From the NCBI RefSeq assembly GCF_002909235.1, contig NZ_PHQQ01000006.1:143515-207514 (forward strand): a stretch of 64,000 nt of DNA, given 5' to 3'. Positions 39,262 to 46,556 of the stretch are shown in pieces. Position numbers and translations under genes: made by a program. This DNA is from Arenibacter catalasegens. Its GTDB lineage: Bacteria > Bacteroidota > Bacteroidia > Flavobacteriales > Flavobacteriaceae. Within the stretch, counting starts at the first letter, position 1. Every line of letters begins with the position of its first letter. The notes under the pieces are model-generated. The model made no database searches. It worked only from the letters and a program-made list of their open reading frames with translations, and was not told the origin of the DNA.

Positions 39262-39744
39262 CTACCTCAAAACAATCAATTTCCAATCCTGTCCGCCTGC
39301 ATTGTAGGTTTTTAGGTCCCTAAACCCTACCGTATAATGTGCCTCCAAGGAACGCAGGTTGGTGGCATCTACCTCTGTGATGATTTTGTTAAACCGAGGT
39401 TGAAGGTTATTTTTCATGGTCTCGTACCGTTTTCTAAAAATGCCCTGCCGCCGATACTCCTTGTCTATACAGCTTTGCCCCATTACCATATAAGATTCCG
39501 CTTTGGGCATTACTGTTGCTATCTTCTTGAACATGGGTTTTAACACCTCTATATCGTTCCTAAAACTGGGATGCATGCAAAGCGCATAGCCTACCACTTT
39601 CTCTTGGTCCTTGGCTATGATATGTGGACAAGCGGTATTCATCTTTGTTAGGAGTTCCAAAGTATGGGATACGGTTACAAAACCTTCTTTTTCTTCTTCG
39701 TCTAAAGGTGTTTGCCCATCATGATAGTTTAACTCTAATCCCAT
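39262..39744 (-). CDS. Chimeric GNAT acetyltransferase with mobile-mystery-protein-B N-terminus
   Basis: The 160-residue protein joins two sources. Residues 1-21 (MGLELNYHDGQTPLDEEEKE) are the start of mobile mystery protein B, a Fic-domain partner of mobile mystery protein A. From about residue 18 on it matches the C-terminal ~143 residues of the GNAT protein at 40385-40918 with about 86% identity by eye. GNAT motif A is present as DKEYRRQGIFRKRYE, where the paralog has RRRGIFRKLYE. It lacks the first ~33 residues of the paralog. Its ATG overlaps the mobile mystery protein A stop by 10 nt, the usual mobA-mobB arrangement, so it is expressed from that promoter. Substrate unknown, and activity uncertain. 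Confidence 0.8.
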   Translation of the reverse strand: MGLELNYHDGQTPLDEEEKEGFVTVSHTLELLTKMNTACPHIIAKDQEKVVGYALCMHPSFRNDIEVLKPMFKKIATVMPKAESYMVMGQSCIDKEYRRQGIFRKRYETMKNNLQPRFNKIITEVDATNLRSLEAHYTVGFRDLKTYNAGGQDWKLIVLR

Positions 39745-40196
39745 AATGATTTTCTTAACTCTCTTTTAATTTCAATAGCAAGGTCTTTTATTGTTTTATT
39801 GATTTTTTCATCTCCAATTCCTTGGTTCTCTAGTTTCATATTTTGATTGGTCCTCAATACTATTTTTTGAGCCAGTTTTTGAGATTTTAGGGTGATTAAA
39901 TTGTCAATGGCTCCATCGTTCGGGACAAATCCATATACAAATTTCATGTCCAATGCATGGCCAACATCTCTTAATTTATTAATTGTAATTTGGCCTGAAG
40001 CTTCACGTTCTTCAATTTTTTGTATCGCTCCTTTTGTTAATTGTAGTTTGGCCCCTAGCTGTTCCCTTGTCATGTTAAGTGTAGTCCTAATTGCGTTTAT
40101 CCATCCTTTTTCTGGGACCAAGACCATCTCAGCATCTTTAAATTTATCTAATTTTAGGTCTAGTTGTTCTATTAGTAGTTGTTTTTTATTTCTCAT
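39735..40196 (-). CDS. Mobile mystery protein A (XRE-family regulator)
   Basis: A 153-residue helix-turn-helix protein. The mobile mystery protein A hallmark PEKGWINAIRTTLNMTREQL leads into the HTH (residues about 36-86: QLGAKLQLTKGAIQKIEERE), followed by TINKLRDVGHALDMKFVYGFVP and a helical C-terminal tail. In the family it sits directly before mobile mystery protein B (Fic) and behaves like the regulator/antidote half of a mobile pair. Here B is reduced to its first ~20 codons fused to a GNAT domain. Two palindromic sites upstream (40237-40250, 40268-40283) are likely operators for autoregulation. Confidence 0.88.
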   Translation of the reverse strand: MRNKKQLLIEQLDLKLDKFKDAEMVLVPEKGWINAIRTTLNMTREQLGAKLQLTKGAIQKIEEREASGQITINKLRDVGHALDMKFVYGFVPNDGAIDNLITLKSQKLAQKIVLRTNQNMKLENQGIGDEKINKTIKDLAIEIKRELRKSLWD

Positions 40197-40236
40197 TTGT
40201 TCTCAATAATATACGTACGATTAAAAAATTAAAAGT

Positions 40237-40250
40237 ATACTTATATGTAT
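40237..40250. promoter_or_regulatory. Operator-like site 1 upstream of mobile mystery protein A
   Basis: ATAC-N6-GTAT inverted repeat, 41 nt upstream of the regulator start. It has the same half-sites and spacing as the second site, whose centre is 32 bp (three helical turns) away. Confidence 0.5.
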
Positions 40251-40267
40251 TCTTTTTTTAAAAAAGG

Positions 40268-40283
40268 TATACGGATAAGTATA
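40268..40283. promoter_or_regulatory. Operator-like site 2 upstream of mobile mystery protein A
   Basis: TATAC-N6-GTATA, a perfect 5-bp inverted repeat with a 6-bp spacer, matching site 1. Confidence 0.5.
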
Positions 40284-40303
40284 AAATAAATGGTTTATAG
40301 AAC

Positions 40304-40358
40304 GTCTGCCCCGCTAGTCCGAAGCCCCGCTGGCGCGAGCGTCACCCTAGTTCCCGAG
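40304..40358. repeat. GC-rich REP-like patch
   Basis: A short GC-rich stretch with CGCTGGCGCGAGCGTCAC between A/T-rich sequence and the GNAT gene end. It resembles extragenic palindromic repeats seen in many Bacteroidota genomes, here with a degenerate second arm. Other copies could not be checked. Confidence 0.35.
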
Positions 40359-40384
40359 TCTTACGATTATTCCATAAAATTCCG

Positions 40385-40918
40385 TTACCCCAAAACAATC
40401 AATTTCCAATCCTGCCCGCCTGCGCTATAGGTTTTTAGATCTTTAAACCCTACCGCATAATGGGCCTCCAGCGAACGTAGATTGCTGGCATCCACCTCCG
40501 TGATAATGCTGGTAAAATAAGGTTGAATGGTGTTTTTCATGGTCTCGTACAGCTTTCTAAAAATGCCCCGCCGCCGGTACTCCTTGTCTATACAGATTTG
40601 CCCCATTACCATATAGGGTTCCGCTTTGGGCACTACAGAAGCTATTTCCTTGAACATGGGTTTTAATACTTCTATATCGTTCCCAAATAGGGGATGCATG
40701 CAGAGCGCATAGCCCACCACCTTCTCTTGGTCCTTGGCTATTATATGTGGACAAGCGGTATTCATCTTTGTCAGGAGTTCCAAAGTATGGGATACGGTAA
40801 CAAAACCTTCTTTTTCTTTTTCGCCAGGACCTAGGTTGGTAATCAGGTTCTTTTGTTGCAAGCTCAGTATTTGCTGTAATTCGCTGTCCTTGGTACAGCT
40901 TGTAACGACTACCTCCAT
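40385..40918 (-). CDS. GNAT-family N-acetyltransferase (intact copy)
   Basis: A 177-residue acetyl-CoA-dependent acetyltransferase. The GNAT core is clear: HIIAKDQEKVVGYALC (beta-strand 3-4), YMVMGQICIDKEYRRRGIFRKLYE (motif A with R-x-x-G-x-x-R), TEVDASNLRSLEAHYAVGF (motif B region). The N-terminal ~33 residues (MEVVVTSCTKDSELQQILSL) are missing from the chimeric paralog at 39262-39744. Its ATG is 1 nt past the M61 peptidase stop, so it is the native second gene of that unit. The accessory island begins just downstream. Substrate unknown. Confidence 0.9.
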   Translation of the reverse strand: MEVVVTSCTKDSELQQILSLQQKNLITNLGPGEKEKEGFVTVSHTLELLTKMNTACPHIIAKDQEKVVGYALCMHPLFGNDIEVLKPMFKEIASVVPKAEPYMVMGQICIDKEYRRRGIFRKLYETMKNTIQPYFTSIITEVDASNLRSLEAHYAVGFKDLKTYSAGGQDWKLIVLG

Positions 40919-40919
40919 C

Positions 40920-42728
40920 TTATTCCACTTTTAACCAATCCTTTCTATTTTTTAGTACCTGCTTGCTCGGTTTTTCGCCATCCTTTTCCATAAGTTCTAT
41001 GGTATAGGTGGGATCTCCTGTTAAGACAACAGTGGTGGATTTTGGAATCCCGTAACGGGTGTAGGCTACTTGCACACTTTCCCCTACCTTAAATGATCCA
41101 ATTAATTCCCCAAAACTCTGGTTAGAAGTGAGGGGGAAATTGTTTATTGAGGTAATCACATCCCCATAATCTAGCCCTGCGGTATAGGCTGGACTTCCCA
41201 TGACGGTATTCCGTTGAATATTGCCCACCCCAAATTGGTTGATGTTTAAACTGGCCCCAAAATAAGGTTTGTCAGTGGCACGCTTTAGCACTATGCCAAC
41301 AGATTTGAACAGCTCCTCATAATCGGGCATATCACTGTTATGGATATATTGATCAAAAAAGCGATTTCCAAATTCCTTTCCGGCGTATTGTACCAAGGTT
41401 AAACGCAGATCGGACAGCGTATAGGGAATTTCCTGTTTCCCATAGGTCTGCCAAACTAATTTCATGTAATCATCCAAGTTCAACTTGTTTTGTCGCAACG
41501 AAAGGTCTAGGGCCAATCCCAAAACACTGCCATAGGAATAATAGGAGATAAAGGTATTGTCCCTATTTACAGGATCTACGGAAGTTGAGGCGTCCACAAA
41601 GGGTGCCTGATAGCTCATTTCTATGGGATTAAAGAACTGTCGGGCGGGCGAGTTCCAAACATAGTTGAAAGTGCCCGCAAGGCCCTCTACATATTCCTTA
41701 GGAGTGATGATGCCTGCGCGACAAAGGATAAAATTGGTGTAATAACTGGTAAAACCTTCCGCAAACCAAAGCTCCCCGCTCATATTAGCTTCGGCAAAAT
41801 TGAAGGGTTCCAAAGCCTGTGGCCGAATACGTTCTACATTCCAACAATGAAAAAATTCATGGGCAACGGTGCCTATATTATTTTTCATGCCACCTTCTGC
41901 GAATCCTTCCCTGTCCGTAAGAATGGTAGAATTTCTATGTTCCATACCATCACCGGAAGCATTGGGAATATAGCATGCCAAAAAGGTGTAGGTTCCATAA
42001 TCATAGCTGGGAAGTTCCCCAAAAACGTCTTTTTCGGCCAATACCACTTTTTTCACCTGCTCAAAATAGGTGTCCAGCTCTGCTTCCGTACCGTTGTGGT
42101 GCAATACAAATTCTATGGTTTGTTGCTGGCCATTATGGTCCACTGTAAATTGGCGTAGTCCATAATTGCTGATTTCCGTGGGGCTATCCATAAAGTACTG
42201 TAGGTTGGGCGCGGTATAGGTATTGCCCATAACCTTGGGCATTTGGGTGGCCACTTTCCAGTTGAGGTCTTCCCGGACCTTAAAGTCCACTTCTATTTTC
42301 CGATTACTTAGATCGGTCACGTACATAAAGGTGGCCGGGATATTTAGATGGGCATGGGTCTCATCTATTTGTGCATAGGTGCCGTCCCCACGATTGGCAA
42401 AAAGGGTATAACTTATCTTCACCTCTCCATCATGACCGCTAATATCCCATTGGTAGGGATTGGGCCTATTAATTTCCAAGGCTTTTCCCTTGCTATCGGT
42501 GGCCCTAAAATTATATACGTTCTTGGCAAACTCGTGCAGGGCATAGCGCCCAGGGGAGGAGCGGCCCATACGTACCGATAGTACAGCTGCATCCAGCTCG
42601 GGAAAGGTCGCTGTGATTTCCGCTTCGTGATGTACGGCATTCTCAAAGGATATGGTGTAGTGGTTGGTCTGACCTTGCAAACTCATGGAAATGGCAAGGA
42701 ATAAAAGGCTAAGGATTCTAAATTTCAT
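40920..42728 (-). CDS. M61-family metallopeptidase with PDZ domain
   Basis: A 602-residue exported peptidase of the glycyl-aminopeptidase family M61. It has a signal peptide (MKFRILSLLFLAISMSLQGQ), an N-terminal beta domain, and a zinc site HEFFH at 290-294 within TVAHEFFHCWNVERIRP. The downstream Glu ligand lies in GELWFAEGFTSYY, and a C-terminal PDZ domain at about 500-570 contains MGSPAYTAGLDYGDVITSIN. It cleaves N-terminal residues from peptides in the periplasm. It is followed directly by the GNAT gene. Length is normal for M61. Confidence 0.95.
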   Translation of the reverse strand: MKFRILSLLFLAISMSLQGQTNHYTISFENAVHHEAEITATFPELDAAVLSVRMGRSSPGRYALHEFAKNVYNFRATDSKGKALEINRPNPYQWDISGHDGEVKISYTLFANRGDGTYAQIDETHAHLNIPATFMYVTDLSNRKIEVDFKVREDLNWKVATQMPKVMGNTYTAPNLQYFMDSPTEISNYGLRQFTVDHNGQQQTIEFVLHHNGTEAELDTYFEQVKKVVLAEKDVFGELPSYDYGTYTFLACYIPNASGDGMEHRNSTILTDREGFAEGGMKNNIGTVAHEFFHCWNVERIRPQALEPFNFAEANMSGELWFAEGFTSYYTNFILCRAGIITPKEYVEGLAGTFNYVWNSPARQFFNPIEMSYQAPFVDASTSVDPVNRDNTFISYYSYGSVLGLALDLSLRQNKLNLDDYMKLVWQTYGKQEIPYTLSDLRLTLVQYAGKEFGNRFFDQYIHNSDMPDYEELFKSVGIVLKRATDKPYFGASLNINQFGVGNIQRNTVMGSPAYTAGLDYGDVITSINNFPLTSNQSFGELIGSFKVGESVQVAYTRYGIPKSTTVVLTGDPTYTIELMEKDGEKPSKQVLKNRKDWLKVE

Positions 42729-42980
42729 CTATTTAAATTTTTTGTTTGAATCTATAAATGAACTTAATAAACATTTCTGCCTAGATTAATCGCTTCCCTG
42801 GCGCCTAAAACATTTAATTATTTAGGGGGGTAAGCAAAAAATCAATTCTGTTTATGCCCATTTCATAGAATTCAATCTCGATACGATTAGTTTTTTCGGG
42901 AACGAAGCCAATAGCCTGCCCCAATATTATTTTTCCAAGGCTTTGTATTAACGAATATACTATTTAAATACAGGATATGC

Positions 42981-42988
42981 TACATTTG
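42981..42988 (+). promoter_or_regulatory. Candidate -7 box very close to bioF
   Basis: TACATTTG fits TAnnTTTG and ends only 4 nt before the bioF ATG. Transcription would begin at or next to the start codon, giving a leaderless bioF message. No good -33 element was found. Confidence 0.35.
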
Positions 42989-42992
42989 TAAT

Positions 42993-44141
42993 ATGACGGA
43001 ATTTCCAAAAAAATTAACGGCAAAGCTCACCGAAAGACAGGCCAATAACGCCCTTAGGAAGTTGCCCGTGCCCATTGGTTTGATCGATTTTTCTTCTAAT
43101 GATTACTTGGGATTAGCCAGAAACCAGACCATTTTTAAAAATGCCGCCAATATCCTGAAAAAGAAAGGTAGTATTGCCAATGGGGCTACGGGATCTAGGT
43201 TGTTAACGGGAAATAGTGGACTATATAGTGAATTGGAAGATTTTTTGACAGATTTTTTTGGTTCAGAGTCATCCCTGGTCTTCAATTCGGGCTACGATGC
43301 CAATATCGGATTTTTTAGTGCCGTGCCCCAGCGTACAGACATTGTATTTTATGATGAACTGTCCCACGCCAGTATTCGTGACGGCATTGGAATGGGCCGG
43401 GCACAAAGCTATAAATTTAAACACAATGCTGTAGCCGATTTAAGCCGGCAGCTAGACCGTGTGCTGGAAAGCAAAACCGATAGTGATATCTACGTGGTTA
43501 CGGAGTCTGTCTTTTCCATGGATGGGGATACACCGGATTTGGAAGCCTTGGTAGCGTTATGCGAATCCAAGGGAGCCTATTTGGTAATCGATGAAGCCCA
43601 TGCCATAGGAGTATTTGGTAAGAAAGGAGAGGGATTGTTGAAAGAACTGCAATTGCAGGATAGGGTATTTGCCAGGATCGTCACCTTTGGGAAAGCTATG
43701 GGCTGCCATGGTGCGGCAATTTTGGGGAGTGATGCCCTTAAAAGTTATTTGGTGAATTTTGCGCGCAGTTTTATTTATACCACGGGTATGCCCCCGCATT
43801 CGTTGGCGACCATATTGGCAGCCTGCGAACAGGTAGCGGGCACAAAAGGGGAGCAAAATCAACTTAGGAATAATATTGATTTTTTTAAAAATGAATTGAA
43901 GACTAATAACCTTCAGACTAATTTTATTTCTAGCAATTCCGCCGTACATTGTTGTCTGGTGGAAGGCAATGAAAAGGTGAAAAAATGGGCTCAGCATTTA
44001 CAGGAAAACGGATTTGATGTAAAGCCTATAATGTCGCCCACAGTACCAGAAGGAAAGGAACGTTTGCGGTTTTGTTTGCATAGTTTTAATACCGAAAAGG
44101 AAATTAGTGAGGTGCTTTTACAATTGTCCAATTTATTTTAG
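42993..44141 (+). CDS. bioF: 8-amino-7-oxononanoate synthase (KAPA synthase)
   Basis: The 382-residue PLP enzyme condenses pimeloyl thioester with L-alanine to give KAPA, the first step of biotin ring assembly. Alpha-oxoamine-synthase features are DFSSNDYLGLA, GATGSRLLTGNS, DELSHASIRDGI with His125, VIDEAHAIGVFG (Asp200/His203) and the PLP lysine Lys234 in TFGKAMGCHG. Length is normal. It heads the bioF-DUF2007-bioD cluster with 4 nt to the next start. Identity as bioF rather than a related oxoamine synthase is supported by bioD, bioA and bioB nearby. Confidence 0.94.
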   Translation: MTEFPKKLTAKLTERQANNALRKLPVPIGLIDFSSNDYLGLARNQTIFKNAANILKKKGSIANGATGSRLLTGNSGLYSELEDFLTDFFGSESSLVFNSGYDANIGFFSAVPQRTDIVFYDELSHASIRDGIGMGRAQSYKFKHNAVADLSRQLDRVLESKTDSDIYVVTESVFSMDGDTPDLEALVALCESKGAYLVIDEAHAIGVFGKKGEGLLKELQLQDRVFARIVTFGKAMGCHGAAILGSDALKSYLVNFARSFIYTTGMPPHSLATILAACEQVAGTKGEQNQLRNNIDFFKNELKTNNLQTNFISSNSAVHCCLVEGNEKVKKWAQHLQENGFDVKPIMSPTVPEGKERLRFCLHSFNTEKEISEVLLQLSNLF

Positions 44142-44145
44142 CAGT

Positions 44146-44532
44146 ATGGAGAACCAAGAATTTTATACCCTGGCCGCTTTTGAATATGTGGCCGATGTTC
44201 AAATATTAAAAGGCCGCTTGGTGTCGGACGGTATCCCTGTTTTTCTCAGGGATGAGAACACCCTTAATTCAGATCCCCTAATCAGTAATGCCATAGGTGG
44301 AGTGAAGCTACAAGTGTATTATTCCGATAAGGAAAGAGCTACCGAAATATATAATGAAATAAGATCTTATACCATGGATGATCATGGCAATATTAGAACT
44401 TGCCCCAATTGTAGCGCGCAAAGAATGGAGATATATTTTAACAGGAAAGGCCTATTTTATAAACTTTTTCCTTTTTTTGAAAAAAGAAAGTATAAATGTC
44501 TAAATTGTGAGTTTATAACAGAACCAAATTAG
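44146..44532 (+). CDS. DUF2007-domain protein with C-terminal zinc ribbon
   Basis: A 128-residue protein from the ATG at 44146 (the frame opens earlier inside bioF, but MENQEFYTLAAFEYVADVQI is the normal DUF2007 start). The DUF2007 / putative signal-transducing domain (LKGRLVSDGIPVFLRDEN, GGVKLQVYYSDKERA) is followed by two Cys pairs (CPNC and CLNC), giving a zinc-ribbon-like tail. It sits between bioF and bioD with 4-nt and 1-nt gaps, so it is in the biotin operon. A role in biotin synthesis is not known. Confidence 0.85.
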   Translation: MENQEFYTLAAFEYVADVQILKGRLVSDGIPVFLRDENTLNSDPLISNAIGGVKLQVYYSDKERATEIYNEIRSYTMDDHGNIRTCPNCSAQRMEIYFNRKGLFYKLFPFFEKRKYKCLNCEFITEPN

Positions 44533-44533
44533 A

Positions 44534-45145
44534 ATGAAGCAGTTTTTTGTAACAGGAATATCCACAGATGTAGGAAAAACAATCACCTCTGCCGTTATGG
44601 TCGAGGCTTTGGAAGCAGATTATTGGAAACCCGTCCAAACAGGGGACGATTCCGATAGCGAAAAGATTTCCGAATTAATTTCAAATACCAAAACTGTAAT
44701 ACATAAAAGCAGCTACTCCTTAAAAGCACCTATTAGTCCACATGCCGCCGCTGCTCTGGAAGGTGTTTATATAGATCACAATAAAATAAACGAACCCAAA
44801 ACCGAAAACCATATGGTAATCGAAGGAGCGGGTGGCGTATTAGTGCCCCTAAACGATTCCGATACCATGCTGGATATCATTATGCCTACCTATTACGTAA
44901 TTGTAGTGGTGAAGCATTATTTGGGAAGTATTAATCATTCCCTCTTGACCATTAAATGGCTTTTGTTAAAAGGTTATGATGTGGCCGTACTTTTTAATGG
45001 GGAACCTAATTCCGCTTCCGAGGATATAATTACCAAGATTACAGGAGTCCCTGTTCTGGGAAGAATTGGTCAAGAAGCAAATTTGACCAAGGAAGTTGTT
45101 AAGAAATATGCAGAACAATTGCGTCCTGCGCTTATGGCTCTGTAA
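44534..45145 (+). CDS. bioD: Dethiobiotin synthetase
   Basis: A 203-residue ATP-dependent carboxylase that closes the ureido ring of biotin from DAPA and CO2. The P-loop TGISTDVGKT is at residues 7-16, with YWKPVQTGDDSDSE, APISPHAAA and the conserved EGAGGVLVPL. Length is slightly shorter than E. coli. It starts 1 nt after the DUF2007 gene. A 139-nt gap separates it from bioA. Confidence 0.95.
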   Translation: MKQFFVTGISTDVGKTITSAVMVEALEADYWKPVQTGDDSDSEKISELISNTKTVIHKSSYSLKAPISPHAAAALEGVYIDHNKINEPKTENHMVIEGAGGVLVPLNDSDTMLDIIMPTYYVIVVVKHYLGSINHSLLTIKWLLLKGYDVAVLFNGEPNSASEDIITKITGVPVLGRIGQEANLTKEVVKKYAEQLRPALMAL

Positions 45146-45284
45146 TATTTTTAAATGGTGAACTAATTCCTTGGGATTTGTAGGGATTGTTGTTTCGTTA
45201 TTCCGCTTAAATGAAATGGGATCAGGGTAGTGTTTTTAGTCATTATTCCCCATCTTTGCACCTCTATTTAAAAAGGATATTCAA

Positions 45285-46553
45285 TTGAAAAATCTTTCGG
45301 AAAGGGATCAGAAGCACCTTTGGCACCCACTTACGCAACATAAGCTACACCCCAAAATGCTTGGCATAATTAAGGCTAAGGGAGCTGTGCTATATGATGA
45401 ACAGGGCAAGGAATACATAGATGGGATATCCTCTTGGTATACCTGTATGTATGGGCATTGTAATGATGCCATAATTGAGAAAGTCTACGCTCAAATGCAG
45501 CAATTGGATCAAGTGGTCTTTAGTGGATTTACCCACGAGCCTGCCATTGCGCTTTCTGAGGCGTTGATCTCTTTGTTGCCTTCCAATCAAGAAAAATTAT
45601 TTTTTTCGGACAACGGTTCCACTTCAACCGAAATCGGAATAAAGATGGCCTTGCAGTATCATCAGAACCAAGGGAAAAAGCGTTCTGTTTTGTTGGCTTT
45701 TGAGGATGGTTTTCATGGGGATACTTTCGGGGCGATGTCCGTCTCTAGCCTTTCCGTATATAACGGCCCTTTTGAGGATTATTTTATTGATGTAAAAAGG
45801 ATTCCCGTTCCTACGGATGACAATATTGAGAGCCTGTTACATGAATTGGAAAATACCATAGCGCTTGATGCCATTGCCGGATTTATCTATGAACCTTTGG
45901 TACAGGGAGCGGCGGCCATGAAAATGCACAAGCCGGTACATCTGGAGAAAATTTTAAAGGTGATAAAATCCCATGGCGTATTGGCCATAGCCGATGAGGT
46001 TATGACGGGATTTGGAAAGACGGGAAAACACTTTGCTTCAGATTATATGGAAGTAAAGCCAGATATTATATGCATGTCCAAGGCTCTTACGGCTGGAATG
46101 TTGCCCATGGCGGTGACCAGTTGTACACAAGAAGTTTACGATGCTTTTTACAGTGATGATATTGCAAAGGGGCTATTCCATGGCCATACCTATACAGCAA
46201 ATCCGTTGGCATGTGCTGCAGCCTTGGCGGGAATTGAATTGCTTACATCAGACGAAATTCAAAAAAATATTGGTCAAATAATCCAATGGCACCAGGAGTT
46301 TGATGCTGAAATAAAAGATCATCCCAAAGTAGGAGCCACTAGGCAAACGGGGATTATCTACGCGCTGGACCTTAATATTGTTATGGAACGCTATGGAAAT
46401 GTGAGGGATAAATTGTTTAAGCATTTTATGGATTCCGGAGTTTTTCTTAGACCTCTTGGCAATACCATTTATATTTTGGCGCCCTATATTACAACTAAGG
46501 TGCAGATGCAAAAAATCTACAACAGTATAAAAGAAGTTCTTAATTCATTTTAA
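45285..46553 (+). CDS. bioA: Adenosylmethionine--8-amino-7-oxononanoate aminotransferase
   Basis: A 422-residue class-III PLP aminotransferase making DAPA from KAPA. It has LWHPLTQHK, DGISSWYTCMYGHCN, DNGSTSTEIGIKMALQY, the DEVMTGFGKTGK pocket and the PLP lysine Lys266 in DIICMSKALTAG. The start is a TTG at 45285: the family N-terminus DQKHLWHPLTQ lies only a few residues in, and no ATG is available before it. A CATCTTTG box 26 nt upstream resembles the -7 consensus. Ketoacyl synthase follows 3 nt after the stop. Confidence 0.95.
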   Translation: MKNLSERDQKHLWHPLTQHKLHPKMLGIIKAKGAVLYDEQGKEYIDGISSWYTCMYGHCNDAIIEKVYAQMQQLDQVVFSGFTHEPAIALSEALISLLPSNQEKLFFSDNGSTSTEIGIKMALQYHQNQGKKRSVLLAFEDGFHGDTFGAMSVSSLSVYNGPFEDYFIDVKRIPVPTDDNIESLLHELENTIALDAIAGFIYEPLVQGAAAMKMHKPVHLEKILKVIKSHGVLAIADEVMTGFGKTGKHFASDYMEVKPDIICMSKALTAGMLPMAVTSCTQEVYDAFYSDDIAKGLFHGHTYTANPLACAAALAGIELLTSDEIQKNIGQIIQWHQEFDAEIKDHPKVGATRQTGIIYALDLNIVMERYGNVRDKLFKHFMDSGVFLRPLGNTIYILAPYITTKVQMQKIYNSIKEVLNSF

Positions 46554-46556
46554 TCT

